This document shows, one piece after another, positions 15,669 to 25,248 of a stretch of 64,000 nt of DNA. The notes beneath the pieces were generated by a model. The model was not told the origin of the DNA, did not search any database, and was given only the letters and a program-made list of their open reading frames with translations. Numbering within the stretch: position 1 is the stretch's first letter; the number at the start of each line of letters is the position of its first letter. The DNA is from Rhodanobacteraceae bacterium (GTDB lineage Bacteria > Pseudomonadota > Gammaproteobacteria > Xanthomonadales > Rhodanobacteraceae), in contig CP126531.1 of NCBI GenBank assembly GCA_030167125.1, forward strand, positions 248,001 through 312,000, given 5' to 3'. A program made the translations under genes and the position numbers.

Positions 15669-16358
15669 CTACTCCGCGTTACCGATAGCCATATCCGACT
15701 GTTCTTCTCTATTTTGAATGGTGATCGATTGCATTTTGAAAATTCGAATAACCACGTAAACCAACATCAGTGCGCCAAACACATGAGCAAGTTTCGCCGA
15801 TGCAAGAAGCTCCAAATAAGATGCGTATCTTGAAAGTTCATGAGAGGTTCCTCTGAAAAAACCCGCAAAAACAGTAACAAAGTTACCAAGAAGCCAAAGC
15901 GTCCACCATATGCGGACGGGAATGGTAAAGCCGGTGCGGATCCAATCCTCACTGCTGTCGCTTCCAATCCAAAGTTCTAGCATTGCCCTGCATGGCATCA
16001 CAAAGTTGGCAATAGGTACGAACCACCAACCTACTGCCCAGCCCGGCGTAATGTCGAGCGGACGCGTCTTTATTGTTTGCAATATCTTGAACGACTCATA
16101 CATCCACAGCAAAACGGACAAACATGACAGGATGTAAAAGATGACGACAAGCGAGTGAACGAGCGTAATATCCACGGCTGTTGCGTGAAGGCTGGCTCGC
16201 ATTGACGGGGCATCTTTAAATTCATGGGCTGCCACCTTCTTCAAAAGCGAGACGCCATGGACGTCCAATACGCTTCCAACGCCCAGAAGAATCGCTGTTA
16301 CAAAAGAAAAGATACAGACCAAATAGGTCAATGGACGTAAACGGTCAGTTGATCGCAT
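15669..16358 (-). CDS. DUF4328 membrane protein
   Basis: 229 residues with about five hydrophobic segments and the family signature PGWAVGWWFVPIANFVMP. DUF4328 proteins are uncharacterised membrane proteins. The gene is visibly richer in A/T, with different codon use from its neighbours hemE and trpS, consistent with horizontal acquisition. It lies 11 bases upstream of trpS on the same strand. Confidence 0.8.
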   Translation of the reverse strand: MRSTDRLRPLTYLVCIFSFVTAILLGVGSVLDVHGVSLLKKVAAHEFKDAPSMRASLHATAVDITLVHSLVVIFYILSCLSVLLWMYESFKILQTIKTRPLDITPGWAVGWWFVPIANFVMPCRAMLELWIGSDSSEDWIRTGFTIPVRIWWTLWLLGNFVTVFAGFFRGTSHELSRYASYLELLASAKLAHVFGALMLVYVVIRIFKMQSITIQNREEQSDMAIGNAE

Positions 16359-16384
16359 AACCCCCTCCCTCGCGCTTACTTACC

Positions 16385-17455
16385 CTACATGATTTTATCA
16401 ATATTGTGGGCATGCGCCGCATCCACCAGCGCCGCGACATGCCCGGGATCGACATCCGGCGTGATGCCGTGGCCGAGATTGAACACGTGGCCTGGATGCG
16501 GGCCGAAGTCGTCGAGCACGCGGCGGACTTCGCGGCGGATCACTTCGGGTGAGGCGAGCAAGGTCGCGGGGTCGAGGTTGCCTTGTAGTGCGACACGGTC
16601 GCCGACGCGGCGGCGCGCTTCGTCCAGCGTGATCGTCCAGTCGACGCCGAGTGCCGCGCAGCCGGTATCGGCCAATGTTTCCAGACTGGCATTGGCCCCT
16701 TTGGAAAACAGGATCAGCGGAATGTCACGTGCGAGCGGATCGTCGCGCAACAGCAATGCAATTCGCGCGAGGTAACGCGCCGAGAATTCTTCGAACATGG
16801 CCGGCGCCAGCATGCCGCCCCAACTGTCGAACACCATCAACGCCTGTGCGCCGGCGGCTGCTTGCGCGGCGAGATAGGCGGCCACCGCGCGTGCGTTGAC
16901 GTCCAGCAGCGCGTGCATCGCGGCCGGCTCATTCAATGCGAATGCCTTGACGCGTGCGAAATCACGCGAGCCTTCGCCTTCGATCATGTAGCACGCGAGC
17001 GTCCACGGGCTGCCGGCAAAACCGATCAACGGCAGGCGTCCGCGCAGCTCGCGACGGATCAGGCGTACCGCATCCATGACGTAGCTCAACGACTGTTCCG
17101 GATCGGGCACGCCGAGTTTCGCGATCTCGGCGGCGGTGCGCAACGGCCGATGGAATTTCGGGCCTTCGCCTTCGACGAAGTGCAGGCCCAGCCCCATCGC
17201 GTCGGGAATCGTGAGGATGTCGGAGAACAGGATCGCGGCATCCAGTTCGAAGCGTTCGATCGGTTGCAGCGTCACTTCGCAGGCCAGCTCCGGCGTGCGC
17301 ATCAGATTCACAAAACTGCCGGCGCGTTCGCGCGTCGCGCGGTATTCCGGCAGGTAACGGCCGGCCTGGCGCATGATCCAGACGGGCGTCGCATCGACGG
17401 ATTGGCGGCGCAGCGCGCGCAGGAAACGGTTGCTGCGGTCGGATGTTTCAGCCAT
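16385..17455 (-). CDS. hemE: uroporphyrinogen decarboxylase
   Basis: 356 residues, normal length. It converts uroporphyrinogen III to coproporphyrinogen III in haem synthesis. Both family signatures are present: [16 protein letters not shown] near the N-terminus and [16 protein letters not shown] in the middle, plus [11 protein letters not shown] near the end. It overlaps the upstream WGR gene by eight bases. Confidence 0.96.
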   Translation of the reverse strand: MAETSDRSNRFLRALRRQSVDATPVWIMRQAGRYLPEYRATRERAGSFVNLMRTPELACEVTLQPIERFELDAAILFSDILTIPDAMGLGLHFVEGEGPKFHRPLRTAAEIAKLGVPDPEQSLSYVMDAVRLIRRELRGRLPLIGFAGSPWTLACYMIEGEGSRDFARVKAFALNEPAAMHALLDVNARAVAAYLAAQAAAGAQALMVFDSWGGMLAPAMFEEFSARYLARIALLLRDDPLARDIPLILFSKGANASLETLADTGCAALGVDWTITLDEARRRVGDRVALQGNLDPATLLASPEVIRREVRRVLDDFGPHPGHVFNLGHGITPDVDPGHVAALVDAAHAHNIDKIM

Positions 17456-17702
17456 GCGAATTGTCGATGCCCTGCGTGATCATCACCTTGAAGCCGCGCT
17501 TGATCTGCGCGTCGCGCGCCTGCTCGAACGCGCTCAACGCGGCGTCACGGTCGAGATACACCTCGCGCTTCAGCGTCGCGCGGCCGCCCTCGGTGCCGGA
17601 TTCGCGGTACAGCGTCCAGCCGCCGAGCAGGTCCTGCTCCAGCGCGATGCGGCAATAGCGCGGCACGCCGGAACCGGGCGGAGTTTGCAGGTAAAGATGC
17701 AT
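17448..17702 (-). CDS. WGR-domain protein
   Basis: 84 residues, essentially one WGR-like domain: [20 protein letters not shown], then helix [22 protein letters not shown] domains are found in PARPs and small bacterial proteins and are thought to bind nucleic acid. The order WGR-hemE with overlapping ends indicates one transcript. The biochemical role is unknown. Confidence 0.75.
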   Translation of the reverse strand: MHLYLQTPPGSGVPRYCRIALEQDLLGGWTLYRESGTEGGRATLKREVYLDRDAALSAFEQARDAQIKRGFKVMITQGIDNSHG

Positions 17703-17730
17703 TCGCGAATTGTACGGGAGATGCGCGACC

Positions 17731-17849
17731 TCATCCCCCTGCGACTTCGTCGCGACCCCCTTCGCAAGCGAAGGGAGTGGAAGTAGTGTTGGTGTGATGG
17801 GCGCGCTTGCCTTCCCCCTTCGCTTGCGAAGGGGGATTGAGGGGGATGG
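17731..17849. repeat. composite palindromic repeat (CCCCCTTCGC family)
   Basis: Two mirrored hairpin units: CATCCCCCTGCG...CCCCCTTCGCAAGCGAAGG, and CCCCCTTCGCTTGCGAAGG followed by GGGATTGAGGGGGATGG. It lies between the WGR gene and the end of aroB and may also serve as a transcription end signal for aroB. Confidence 0.65.
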
Positions 17850-17875
17850 CTTTTCAGCCGAGCGTGAACACCAAG

Positions 17876-18961
17876 CTAGGCCAGCGCTGCGCGTACAACG
17901 TCACCGTCGATGTCTTCCACGATTTCCGCCCGCCCGATCCCTCGCCACAGGATCAGGCGCAGCGCGCCCGCACGGTTTTTCTTGTCCATCCGCATGCGCG
18001 ACAGCAATGCCTCCGGCGTCAGGTCCGGCGGCACGGACGTGGGCAGGCCGAGGCGTTCCAACAAGGCCTGCAAACGTTCGGTGTCCGCGTCATCGGCCAT
18101 GCCGAGTTGCGCGGACAGGCGCGCGGCGAGAACCATGCCGATCGCCACCGCTTCGCCATGCAGCAGCGTGTCGTAGCTGGTTGCGGTTTCGATCGCGTGG
18201 CCGAAGGTGTGGCCGAAGTTGAGCAGCGCGCGTTCGCCCGCCTCGCGTTCGTCGCGCTCGACCACGCCGGCCTTGAAGCGGCAGCAGCGCGCGATGGCGT
18301 GGGTCAGGGTTTCGGCGTCGGCCGCCAGCAATGCATCGGCGTGCGCCTCCAGCCATTCGAAGAAATCCGCATCGCCGATGCAAGCAGTCTTGACCACTTC
18401 CGCGAGTCCGGCGCGCAGCTCGCGATCGGGCAATGTGGCGAGCGTGCCGAGGTCGGCGATCACCGCGCGCGGCTGGTGGAACGCACCGAGGAGGTTCTTG
18501 CCGGCCACGTGATCGACGCCGGTCTTGCCGCCGACCGAGGAATCGACCATCGCCAGCAGCGTGGTCGGGAATTGCACGAAATCGATGCCGCGCATCCAGC
18601 ACGCCGCCGCGAAACCTGCGATGTCGCCGACCACGCCGCCACCCAGCGCCAGCACGCAGGCGTCGCGGGTGGCGCCGAGCTCCGCCAGCGCGTCCAGCAC
18701 GTTCGAAACGGCGTCGAGGTTCTTGTGCGCTTCGCCGGCGGGCAGGACGAGTGTTTCGCAACGAACGGGTGCGCCGGGTGCTTGCGCCAGCGCATCGCGC
18801 AAGCGTTGCGCGTACAGCGGCGCGACGTTGGCGTCGCTGACGATCAGCGCGTGGCCGCCGCGAAGCGCATCGCGCCAGCCACGCGCGTGATCGAGCAGGC
18901 CGGTTCCGATGCGGATCGGGTAGTGGCGCGCATCGAGTCCGACATCGATCGTGGTCGTCAT
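17876..18961 (-). CDS. aroB: 3-dehydroquinate synthase
   Basis: 361 residues. NAD-binding [16 protein letters not shown], the metal/substrate segment [14 protein letters not shown], and the metal-ligand histidines in [13 protein letters not shown] and [11 protein letters not shown] are visible. It makes dehydroquinate, the second step of the shikimate pathway. The ATG at 18961 overlaps the aroK stop by four bases (ATGA), so aroK and aroB are coupled. Confidence 0.96.
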   Translation of the reverse strand: MTTTIDVGLDARHYPIRIGTGLLDHARGWRDALRGGHALIVSDANVAPLYAQRLRDALAQAPGAPVRCETLVLPAGEAHKNLDAVSNVLDALAELGATRDACVLALGGGVVGDIAGFAAACWMRGIDFVQFPTTLLAMVDSSVGGKTGVDHVAGKNLLGAFHQPRAVIADLGTLATLPDRELRAGLAEVVKTACIGDADFFEWLEAHADALLAADAETLTHAIARCCRFKAGVVERDEREAGERALLNFGHTFGHAIETATSYDTLLHGEAVAIGMVLAARLSAQLGMADDADTERLQALLERLGLPTSVPPDLTPEALLSRMRMDKKNRAGALRLILWRGIGRAEIVEDIDGDVVRAALA

Positions 18962-19509
18962 GCGTTCTCCTTCATCGCCGGCGTGCGCTGCCAGCGCTGT
19001 TCGAGCAAGGCTGCGATGTGCGCCGCTGCATGGTCGCAGGATTCGCCGCCGCTGCCGATGCTGCAATCGGCGAGTTCCGCATAAACCGGATCGCGTTCGC
19101 GTGCCAGTTCTTCCAACCGTTCGCGGCGGTCCGGCGCGTTGAGCAACGGCCGCTGGCGATCGCGCGCCAGCCGCTGCAGTTGCTGTTCCACCGAAACCTG
19201 CAGCCACACCACGAAGCCGCGCTGGCGCAGCAGCGCGCGGTTTTCAATCGGCAGCACCGCGCCGCCGCCGGTGGCGAGCACGATGCCGGTGCGGGCCGTG
19301 AATTCCGCCAGCAGTTCGGATTCGCGGCGGCGAAAACCGGCTTCGCCCTCGATCTCGAAAATCGTCGCCACGCTTGCGCCGGTGCGTTGCTCGATCGCGG
19401 CATCCAGATCGACGCACGGCAGGCCGAAACGTTCCGCAAGGCGCCGCCCGATGCTGGACTTGCCGGCGCCCATCGGGCCGATCAGGAACAGGTTGGGCGA
19501 GGGATTCAT
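18958..19509 (-). CDS. aroK: shikimate kinase
   Basis: 183 residues. Walker A at the N-terminus ([16 protein letters not shown]), shikimate-binding [11 protein letters not shown] and [13 protein letters not shown], and LATGGGAVL. It phosphorylates shikimate. The frame is open far upstream, but homology begins at the ATG at 19509, which has an AAGG site eight bases upstream. Confidence 0.95.
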   Translation of the reverse strand: MNPSPNLFLIGPMGAGKSSIGRRLAERFGLPCVDLDAAIEQRTGASVATIFEIEGEAGFRRRESELLAEFTARTGIVLATGGGAVLPIENRALLRQRGFVVWLQVSVEQQLQRLARDRQRPLLNAPDRRERLEELARERDPVYAELADCSIGSGGESCDHAAAHIAALLEQRWQRTPAMKENA

Positions 19510-19540
19510 GGCGCTGCCTTGCCAATGGGAAGCAGAAAAG

Positions 19541-19730
19541 CATTGGACACGGATCAAAGCGGATAAACGCGGATCAGAGGCGAAAAGCTTGATAGAGACT
19601 GCGGCTGCGGGGCAATTCCGCAAGTACGGGCGCCGAGACGCTTTCGGAGTCACGCCTTCATGCTGTCGCTGTTCAACCCGCTTCTTTCGTGTCGATCCGC
19701 TCTTATCCGCGCAAATCCGCGTCAAAAATG
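19541..19730. repeat. inverted pair of GCGGATAAACGCGGATC repeats
   Basis: Left arm 19541-19577 contains CGGATCAAAGCGGATAAACG. Right arm about 19686-19730 carries a diverged copy on the opposite strand. The pair fills most of the 246-base gap between aroK and ilvE; nothing else is seen there. Confidence 0.6.
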
Positions 19731-19755
19731 CTCTTGGCTTGCAAACTGGAGCAAC

Positions 19756-20676
19756 TCACAGCGGTTCCAGCCAACCCCACTTGTCTTCCGTGCGCCCGTC
19801 GAACAGCCCGAAGAACAGATCCTGGATGCGGCGCGTCAGCGGACCGCCTTCGCCGTTGCCCACCTGCTTGCCGTCCACCGCGCGGATCGGCGTCACTTCG
19901 GCGGCGGTGCCGCACATGAAGATTTCGTCGGCGAGATAGAGGTATTCGCGCGGCAGGTCGCGCTCGACCACGGTGATGCCGTTGTCGCGCGCCAGCGTAA
20001 TGATCGAATCGCGGGTGATGCCGTTCAGAAGTGCGGCGCTGACGGGCGCGGTGTGCAGCGCGCCGTCGAAAACGAGGAACACGTTTTCGCCCGCGCCCTC
20101 GCTCAAAAGTCCTGTGGACGCCAGCGCGATGCCTTCGCCAAATCCGCGCTGGCGCGCCTCGCGCGCGATCAACTGGCCGGAAAGATAATTGCCCGCGGCC
20201 TTCGCACCCGCGGGAATCGTGTTGGGCGCGAAGCGCTGCCAGCTCGACACGCAGGCGGTGATGCCTTGCTTCAACGCTTCCGGCCCGAGGTACGGACCCA
20301 TCGGCCAGCCGGCGATGGTCACGCTGACCGGCGTATCGGCGGAGATGCCGAAACCGCCGAGGCCGCGGAATGCGCACGGACGCAGGTAGGCCTGTTCGAA
20401 ACCATTCTTCTTCAGGATTTCGTGGCAGGCGGCAGTGGTTTCCTCGACGGAAAACGGCAGCGCCATGTCGTAGATGCGCGCCGAGTTGTACAGGCGCTTC
20501 ATGTGCGCAGCCAGCCGGAAGATCGCGCCGCCTTTCGGGGTTTTGTAGCAGCGAATGCCTTCGAACACCGCCGAGCCGTACTGCAGGCTGTGCGACATCA
20601 CGTGCACCGTGGCTTCCGCCCACGGCACGATCTTGCCGTTGTGCCAGACCCACTCGGGATACTTCTGTTCGGCCAT
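19756..20676 (-). CDS. ilvE: branched-chain amino acid aminotransferase
   Basis: 306 residues, fold-type IV PLP enzyme. Typical start (KYPEWVWHNGKIVPW), the YGSAVFEGIRCY segment, the PLP lysine in GAKAAGNYLSGQL and the ILVE signature region around residues 195-225. It performs the last step of valine, leucine and isoleucine synthesis. It is monocistronic by position. Confidence 0.95.
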   Translation of the reverse strand: MAEQKYPEWVWHNGKIVPWAEATVHVMSHSLQYGSAVFEGIRCYKTPKGGAIFRLAAHMKRLYNSARIYDMALPFSVEETTAACHEILKKNGFEQAYLRPCAFRGLGGFGISADTPVSVTIAGWPMGPYLGPEALKQGITACVSSWQRFAPNTIPAGAKAAGNYLSGQLIAREARQRGFGEGIALASTGLLSEGAGENVFLVFDGALHTAPVSAALLNGITRDSIITLARDNGITVVERDLPREYLYLADEIFMCGTAAEVTPIRAVDGKQVGNGEGGPLTRRIQDLFFGLFDGRTEDKWGWLEPL

Positions 20677-20749
20677 GTTCTGGCTCCGGGGAAAACGCTA
20701 ATGATAGCGTGTCACGCATTTCCCACTCTCTTCCATTGGAAGGGTCGCG

Positions 20750-20836
20750 CCGCGGGCGCGGGGGATGTCGTCGCGACAAGCGGAATGCGTGCCGAACAGC
20801 CATCCCCCACGATCCCCCTTCCTGCGGAAGGGGGAA
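20750..20836. repeat. composite palindromic repeat between ilvE and xerD
   Basis: CGCGCCGCGGGCGCGGGGGA then CATCCCCCACGATCCCCC and the hairpin CCCCCTTCCTGCGGAAGGGG. Same two-hairpin family as 26743-26862, 45079-45180 and 63232-63332. It ends seven bases before the xerD stop codon. Confidence 0.65.
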
Positions 20837-20842
20837 GAACAG

Positions 20843-21763
20843 CTAAGCCCGAGGATGATGTTGCGCGTGCAGCCGCTTCAAACCCTCTCGCGCGACCAGC
20901 GTGTAGATTTGCGTGGTCGAAAGGTTGCTGTGGCCCAGCAGCATCTGCAGCGCGCGCAGGTCGGCGCCGTGATTCAACAGATGCGTCGCGAACGAATGCC
21001 GCAGCACGTGCGGTGAAATGCGTTTCGCCGCGATGCCGGCCGCGAGCGCGTGCTTCTTCACCAGCGTCCACGCCATCTGCCGCGTCATGCCGGCCGCGCG
21101 ATTGGACAGGAACAACGCGGGAGTTTCGCGGCCCTTCGCCAGCGCGGGGCGCGCTTCGCGCAGGTAACGCGTCAGCCAATCCATGCAGGTTTCGCCGATC
21201 GGCACCAGCCGTTCCTTGCCGCCCTTGCCGGTGACGCGCAGCACGCCCTGGCGCAGGTTCAATCCCGCCAGCGGCAACGTCACCAGCTCGCTGACACGCA
21301 GGCCGCAGGCGTACATCAATTCGAGCATCGCGCGGTCGCGCAGGCCGATGGGCGTGTCGATCGCGGGCGCGTTCAACAAGCCTTCAACTTCGCGTTCGGC
21401 CAGCGCCTTCGGCAACGTGCGCGGCAACTTCGGTGCGTCCAGCAGCAGCGTGGGATCTTCGAACGTGGGATCGTGGCGCACCTGTTCCGCGTAAAACCTG
21501 CGCAGCGCAGTCAGTTCGCGCGCATTGGTGCGCGCGCCGATGCCGGCCTTGTTGCGTGCGCGCAGAAAGTTGAACAAATCCTCGCGCGTGGCCTTCAGCA
21601 AACCGTGCGCGTGTTGCGCCAGCCAGGTGGCGCAGCGTTCCAGATCGCCGCGATAATCGGCCAGCGTCAGATCCGCGAGGCCATCGCGCGACCACACGCC
21701 TTCGAGGAATGCGTCGATCGCGGCGCGGTCGCGCGGGTCGATGTCGGTCGTGGATGAAGCCAT
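20843..21763 (-). CDS. xerD: site-specific tyrosine recombinase XerD
   Basis: 306 residues. N-terminal SAM-like core-binding domain (ADYRGDLERCATWLA), then the catalytic domain with Arg in YACGLRVSEL, HxxR in HVLRHSFATHLL, His in LLGHSNLSTTQIY and the nucleophile Tyr just after. With XerC it resolves chromosome dimers at dif. The start at 21763 is chosen by homology; an in-frame extension upstream overlaps the divergent RDD gene region. XerC cannot be fully excluded, but the length and VRHDPTFEDPTLLLDAPKLP segment fit XerD. Confidence 0.9.
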   Translation of the reverse strand: MASSTTDIDPRDRAAIDAFLEGVWSRDGLADLTLADYRGDLERCATWLAQHAHGLLKATREDLFNFLRARNKAGIGARTNARELTALRRFYAEQVRHDPTFEDPTLLLDAPKLPRTLPKALAEREVEGLLNAPAIDTPIGLRDRAMLELMYACGLRVSELVTLPLAGLNLRQGVLRVTGKGGKERLVPIGETCMDWLTRYLREARPALAKGRETPALFLSNRAAGMTRQMAWTLVKKHALAAGIAAKRISPHVLRHSFATHLLNHGADLRALQMLLGHSNLSTTQIYTLVAREGLKRLHAQHHPRA

Positions 21764-21807
21764 CGCGCGATGCTGGCGCGCACTCCTTTTTCGCGCAAGC
21801 CTTGCCC

Positions 21808-22251
21808 ATGCCATCGACGCCCGTTCCAGTCGTGCAACCGGTGCCGCTGTGGCGCCGCTTCGCCGCGATGTTTTACGACCTGTTTCCGTTGATCGGAATC
21901 TGGATCGTGGCCGCCGGATTGTGGGTGCTGGTCTTCCACGGCGTCTACGATCCGCAACACCCGGATCCGTTGTTGCGCGCGCTGCTGAGCCTGTGGCTGC
22001 TGGTCGCGGCCGGCGCGTACTTCGTGGTGTCGTGGGTGCGGGTCGGCGCGACGGTCGGTTCGCGCGCCTGGAAATTCCGCCTGCTGCGCGACGACGGCTC
22101 GCGTCTCGACGCGCGCACGGCGTGTTTGCGCTTCGTACTGGCGCTGCTGTCACTCGCGCTGCTCGGCTGCGGCTTCTGGTATGCATGGTTCAATCCAGGT
22201 CGCCGCACTTGGCACGACCGGTTGTGCCGGACGCGCGTCACGCGCCTTTGA
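21808..22251 (+). CDS. RDD-family membrane protein
   Basis: 147 residues. RDD signature: WRRFAAMFYDLFPLIGIW at the start, GATVGSRAWKFRLLRDDG in the middle, and WFNPGRRTWHDRL at the end, with three hydrophobic segments. The function of these proteins is mostly unknown; some transport ions. The ATG at 21808 begins the conserved part. Divergent from xerD. Confidence 0.8.
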   Translation: MPSTPVPVVQPVPLWRRFAAMFYDLFPLIGIWIVAAGLWVLVFHGVYDPQHPDPLLRALLSLWLLVAAGAYFVVSWVRVGATVGSRAWKFRLLRDDGSRLDARTACLRFVLALLSLALLGCGFWYAWFNPGRRTWHDRLCRTRVTRL

Positions 22252-22269
22252 TTTGCCGCGTCGCCGCAC

Positions 22270-22850
22270 GAACATCCCTGTCTTTTTTCGCCCGCCTCCC
22301 GGGCGGGCGAGCCCACCTTTCTTTGCGTGGCCAAAGAAAGGTGGCCCAAAGAAACGCCACCCCGCGAACACGTCCTGAGCACATCCATGTGCTCAGGATT
22401 CGCGAACGGCCGTCGGGGTTCGCCGACGGACCATCCATGGTCCTGCGGCGAACTGGCGCACTTCCTGTGCGCCATCCTTCGGACTTTTCCGACGTCCGCT
22501 CGCCGTGTTCGAGGGGCCCCGGTTGGCGCACATCGTGTGCGCACGTACGGGCGAAGCAAGTCGTAAGAACTCGCCTCGAACGCGGCCATGAATGGCCGCC
22601 ATCGGAGCAGAGCTGTTTTTGCGCCCTTGCACGACGCCGAGCATCGCAGCGCCAAGCGGGAGCAAGGCGCGCATGTTTGAGCACAGGGATGTGCGAGTTC
22701 GCGCCGGCCCGCTTGGCGCGAGAAGCGCAGGGAAGTTTCGGCAACAGGATGTTGCCGAAACCGTCGTGCCGGGCGCTTGGTTTTGCCTACTTTTGCCGAA
22801 ACAAAAGTAGGTCGCGCGCCGCCGAGGCGCGCGAAATCTTCGCGAAAGCG
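22270..22850. repeat. large multi-hairpin element, copy A
   Basis: Fills nearly all of the 691-base gap between the RDD gene and lptG. It is a string of hairpins: a GC-rich one (CGCCCGCC-TCCC-GGGCGGGCG), a T/A one (CCTTTCTTT...AAAGAAAGG), then stems CTGAGCAC, GGACCAT, GGCGCAC, GCGCAC, GCGGCCAT and CGGCAACA. Each has a tip containing ATCC (first half) or GGAT/GAAT (second half). The right end mirrors the left with CCTACTTTTG...CAAAAGTAGG and GCGCGCC...GGCGCGC. Small open frames inside it are not protein-like. Related to 57915-58509. Confidence 0.7.
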
Positions 22851-22870
22851 CTGCAGTCTAGCCATGGACA

Positions 22871-22903
22871 AAAATGGATCCCGGCTTGCGCCGGGATGAC
22901 GAC
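22871..22903. repeat. short dispersed palindrome
   Basis: ATGGATCCCGGCTTGCGCCG followed by GGATGACGAC, a single hairpin unit of the family at 9655-9755. Confidence 0.6.
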
Positions 22904-22942
22904 AAGGCGCAAAGGGCCGCGTCGGCGATCGGAAACTGCGCG

Positions 22943-24055
22943 CTATACCCGCCGGTAATACCAAACCGAAATCCCCAGCAGCAGCAGCGCGGGAATCAGG
23001 TTCACCACGAACGGCGGCGCGCCGAACACGGTGCCGGTGCTGATGATCGCGCGCTGGATGAAATACCACGCGATCGCCACGATTACGCCCAGGAACAGCC
23101 GCTTGCCGAGTCCGCCGGAACGCAGCGCGCCGAAACCGAACGGCAGCGCGCACAGCACCAGCAGCAGCGTGTTGAGCGGGTAGAACACGCGCGTCCAGTA
23201 AGCGTTCAAATACGAACTCGGGTTCTGGCGGTTGGCGCGCAGGTAATCGATGTTGCGCGAGAGGTCGCGCAGCGACAGGTATTCCGGGTGCGCGACCGAG
23301 GCTTCCAGCACGTCGGGATCGAGCGAGGTCTTCCACGGCTGCTGCGCATGCGTGGTGCTGACCGCGCCTTCCACCGACACCTGGGTGTCGCGCACGTCGT
23401 GCAGCGTCCACGCCTTGCCTTCCTGCGTCGCCAGCTTGGCATTGCGGAACGACGTGAGTTCGCCGGCGTCGTTGAAACCGAACACGCGCACGTCCGCCAG
23501 TTCCACTTCGGGCCGGCCGTTGACCAGGTGCGCCAGCGCCGCCTTGGCATTGATGATGTCGTCGCCGTCGCGCGCCCACAGGCCGCCGTTCTGGCGCATG
23601 TGCAGTTGGCCCGCGGTGCGTTGCAACTGGACTTGCTGCGCACGCGCGTCGCCCGCCGGTCCCGCGGTTTCGCCGAGGATGAACACGCCGACCATCAGCA
23701 CGAACACCAATCCGGTGACGGACAGGCAGATCCGGAGCTTGGACATGCCGGCCGCGCGCAGCGCGGTGAGTTCGCCGGTGGTGGCCAGCGCGCCGATGCC
23801 GACGAGGCTGCCGATCACGGCCGAGAACACGAACCACTGATAGGCGCGGCGCGGGATCGTCAGCATGATGTAGACGACCGCGTTGCCGAGCGTGTAGCCG
23901 TTGTGGCCGATGTTGCCGATCTGCCCCGCGAACTGGATGAAGGCGTCGAGTCCGGTCAGCACCAGCCAGGTGAGCAGCAAGCCGCCCAGCACGGTGATCG
24001 CGATCAGCCAGTCCACGCGCTTGATGCGCACGCGCTGCCAGACGCCGGCGCTCAC
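22943..24055 (-). CDS. lptG: LPS export ABC transporter permease LptG
   Basis: 370 residues of the YjgP/YjgQ family: membrane helices near the N-terminus (VDWLIAITVLGGLLLTWLV), the ELTALRAAGMS coupling segment, a periplasmic beta-jellyroll in the middle and three helices at the C-terminus. With LptF and LptB2 it extracts lipopolysaccharide from the inner membrane. It starts at a GTG at 24055 that overlaps the lptF stop (GTGA), showing coupling. Confidence 0.92.
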   Translation of the reverse strand: MSAGVWQRVRIKRVDWLIAITVLGGLLLTWLVLTGLDAFIQFAGQIGNIGHNGYTLGNAVVYIMLTIPRRAYQWFVFSAVIGSLVGIGALATTGELTALRAAGMSKLRICLSVTGLVFVLMVGVFILGETAGPAGDARAQQVQLQRTAGQLHMRQNGGLWARDGDDIINAKAALAHLVNGRPEVELADVRVFGFNDAGELTSFRNAKLATQEGKAWTLHDVRDTQVSVEGAVSTTHAQQPWKTSLDPDVLEASVAHPEYLSLRDLSRNIDYLRANRQNPSSYLNAYWTRVFYPLNTLLLVLCALPFGFGALRSGGLGKRLFLGVIVAIAWYFIQRAIISTGTVFGAPPFVVNLIPALLLLGISVWYYRRV

Positions 24056-25170
24056 GAGGCAGCCTCCGCGTTGCGCGGCTTGCGGATCGCGTACTGACGC
24101 GCGAACGCCCACGCTGCGCCGATGAACACCGGGATCAGGATCCACCACATGCCGACCGGCGCCGCCAGCTTGCCGCTGGCGATGAACGACCGTCCCAGCG
24201 TCATCAGGTTCACGATGATCAGGTAAGCCAGCACCGCGATCAGGATGCGCCCGACCGGCGAGCTGCGCGGCCCCTGGCGCGACATCGGCAGCGCCAGCAT
24301 TGCCAGCACCAGCGGACCGAACGGAATCGCGATGCGCCATTGCAGTTCCGCGCGCGCCGCGGGATCGCGGTCGCCGATCAGCGAGGCCGTGCTGCGCAGC
24401 GATTCGGGATCGTTGTCGTCGCTTTCATCGCTGGGTTGCGACAGCGCGATGTCGTTCTGCTCGAATTGCATCAGGCGCCAGTTGTCCTGGTTCAGCCTGA
24501 TGTCGTAGCGGTGGCCGTCGTGCAACGCGATGAAGCGGTTGTCCTCGACGCCTTCGTGGAACAGGTTGCCGTGGTCGGCCACGATCACGCTGATGTCGGT
24601 GACGCCGTTCTTGTCCACGCGTTCGCTTTCGACGAACAGCTTGCCGAGCCTGGTGCCGTCGGGACTGACGGTGTTGGCGAACAGGATGCCGCCGCGCCCG
24701 GTGAGGCTGGTGAAACGTCCGGCTTCCAGGCCCGCCGCGATCACCGAGCGGTTGGCCTGCTCGACTTCGGCGCTCGACGCGCGCGCCGCCAGCGGTCCCA
24801 GCCACAACGCGACCAGCCCCGCGACGATGCCGGCGCCGACGGCGAAGATCGCGGTCGGCACCAGCAGCCCTTTCGGCCCGAAACCCGATGCCGACAACAC
24901 GTGCATTTCGCTGTCGCGATACATGCGTCCCAACGCCAGCAGCACGCCGAGGAACATGCCCATCGGCAGCAGCGCCTGCAGCGTGTTGACCAGGTTCAGG
25001 CCCAGCACCGTGAACATCACGCCGCCCGGCAGGCGGCCGGTCGCGACCTTGTTGGCGATGTCCGCGAAGGTGCTGCCCGTGAAGATCACCAGCAGCACCA
25101 CGACGGCCGCCAGCGCACCGAACAGGTATTCGCGCAGGATGTAGCGGTCGAGGATGGAGAGACGTGGCAT
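24052..25170 (-). CDS. lptF: LPS export ABC transporter permease LptF
   Basis: 372 residues, the same family as LptG. Start RLSILDRYILREYLFGALAA, a coupling segment (YRDSEMHVLSASG), a periplasmic domain at about residues 120-260 and a C-terminal helix bundle. It forms the heterodimer with LptG. Divergent from pepA; a TACACT -10-like sequence for lptF lies at 25199-25204 on the minus strand. Confidence 0.92.
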   Translation of the reverse strand: MPRLSILDRYILREYLFGALAAVVVLLVIFTGSTFADIANKVATGRLPGGVMFTVLGLNLVNTLQALLPMGMFLGVLLALGRMYRDSEMHVLSASGFGPKGLLVPTAIFAVGAGIVAGLVALWLGPLAARASSAEVEQANRSVIAAGLEAGRFTSLTGRGGILFANTVSPDGTRLGKLFVESERVDKNGVTDISVIVADHGNLFHEGVEDNRFIALHDGHRYDIRLNQDNWRLMQFEQNDIALSQPSDESDDNDPESLRSTASLIGDRDPAARAELQWRIAIPFGPLVLAMLALPMSRQGPRSSPVGRILIAVLAYLIIVNLMTLGRSFIASGKLAAPVGMWWILIPVFIGAAWAFARQYAIRKPRNAEAAS

Positions 25171-25248
25171 CGGCTAGACTGGGACGTTTGCGAACGGGAA
25201 GTGTAGTGGCACGCGCCCGTTCGCCCGATCGTCCAGGAGTGTATTGCG

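Noticed and set aside
22370..22600. Possible CRISPR-like array in the hairpin element
   Set aside because: Units are hairpins of different stem sequence and irregular spacing; there is no constant direct repeat with unique spacers and no cas gene.
22150..22958. Several small open frames inside the large repeat element (for example Phe/Gly-rich and Arg-rich peptides)
   Set aside because: They arise from translation of hairpin repeats, run on both strands and have no ribosome sites or family resemblance.
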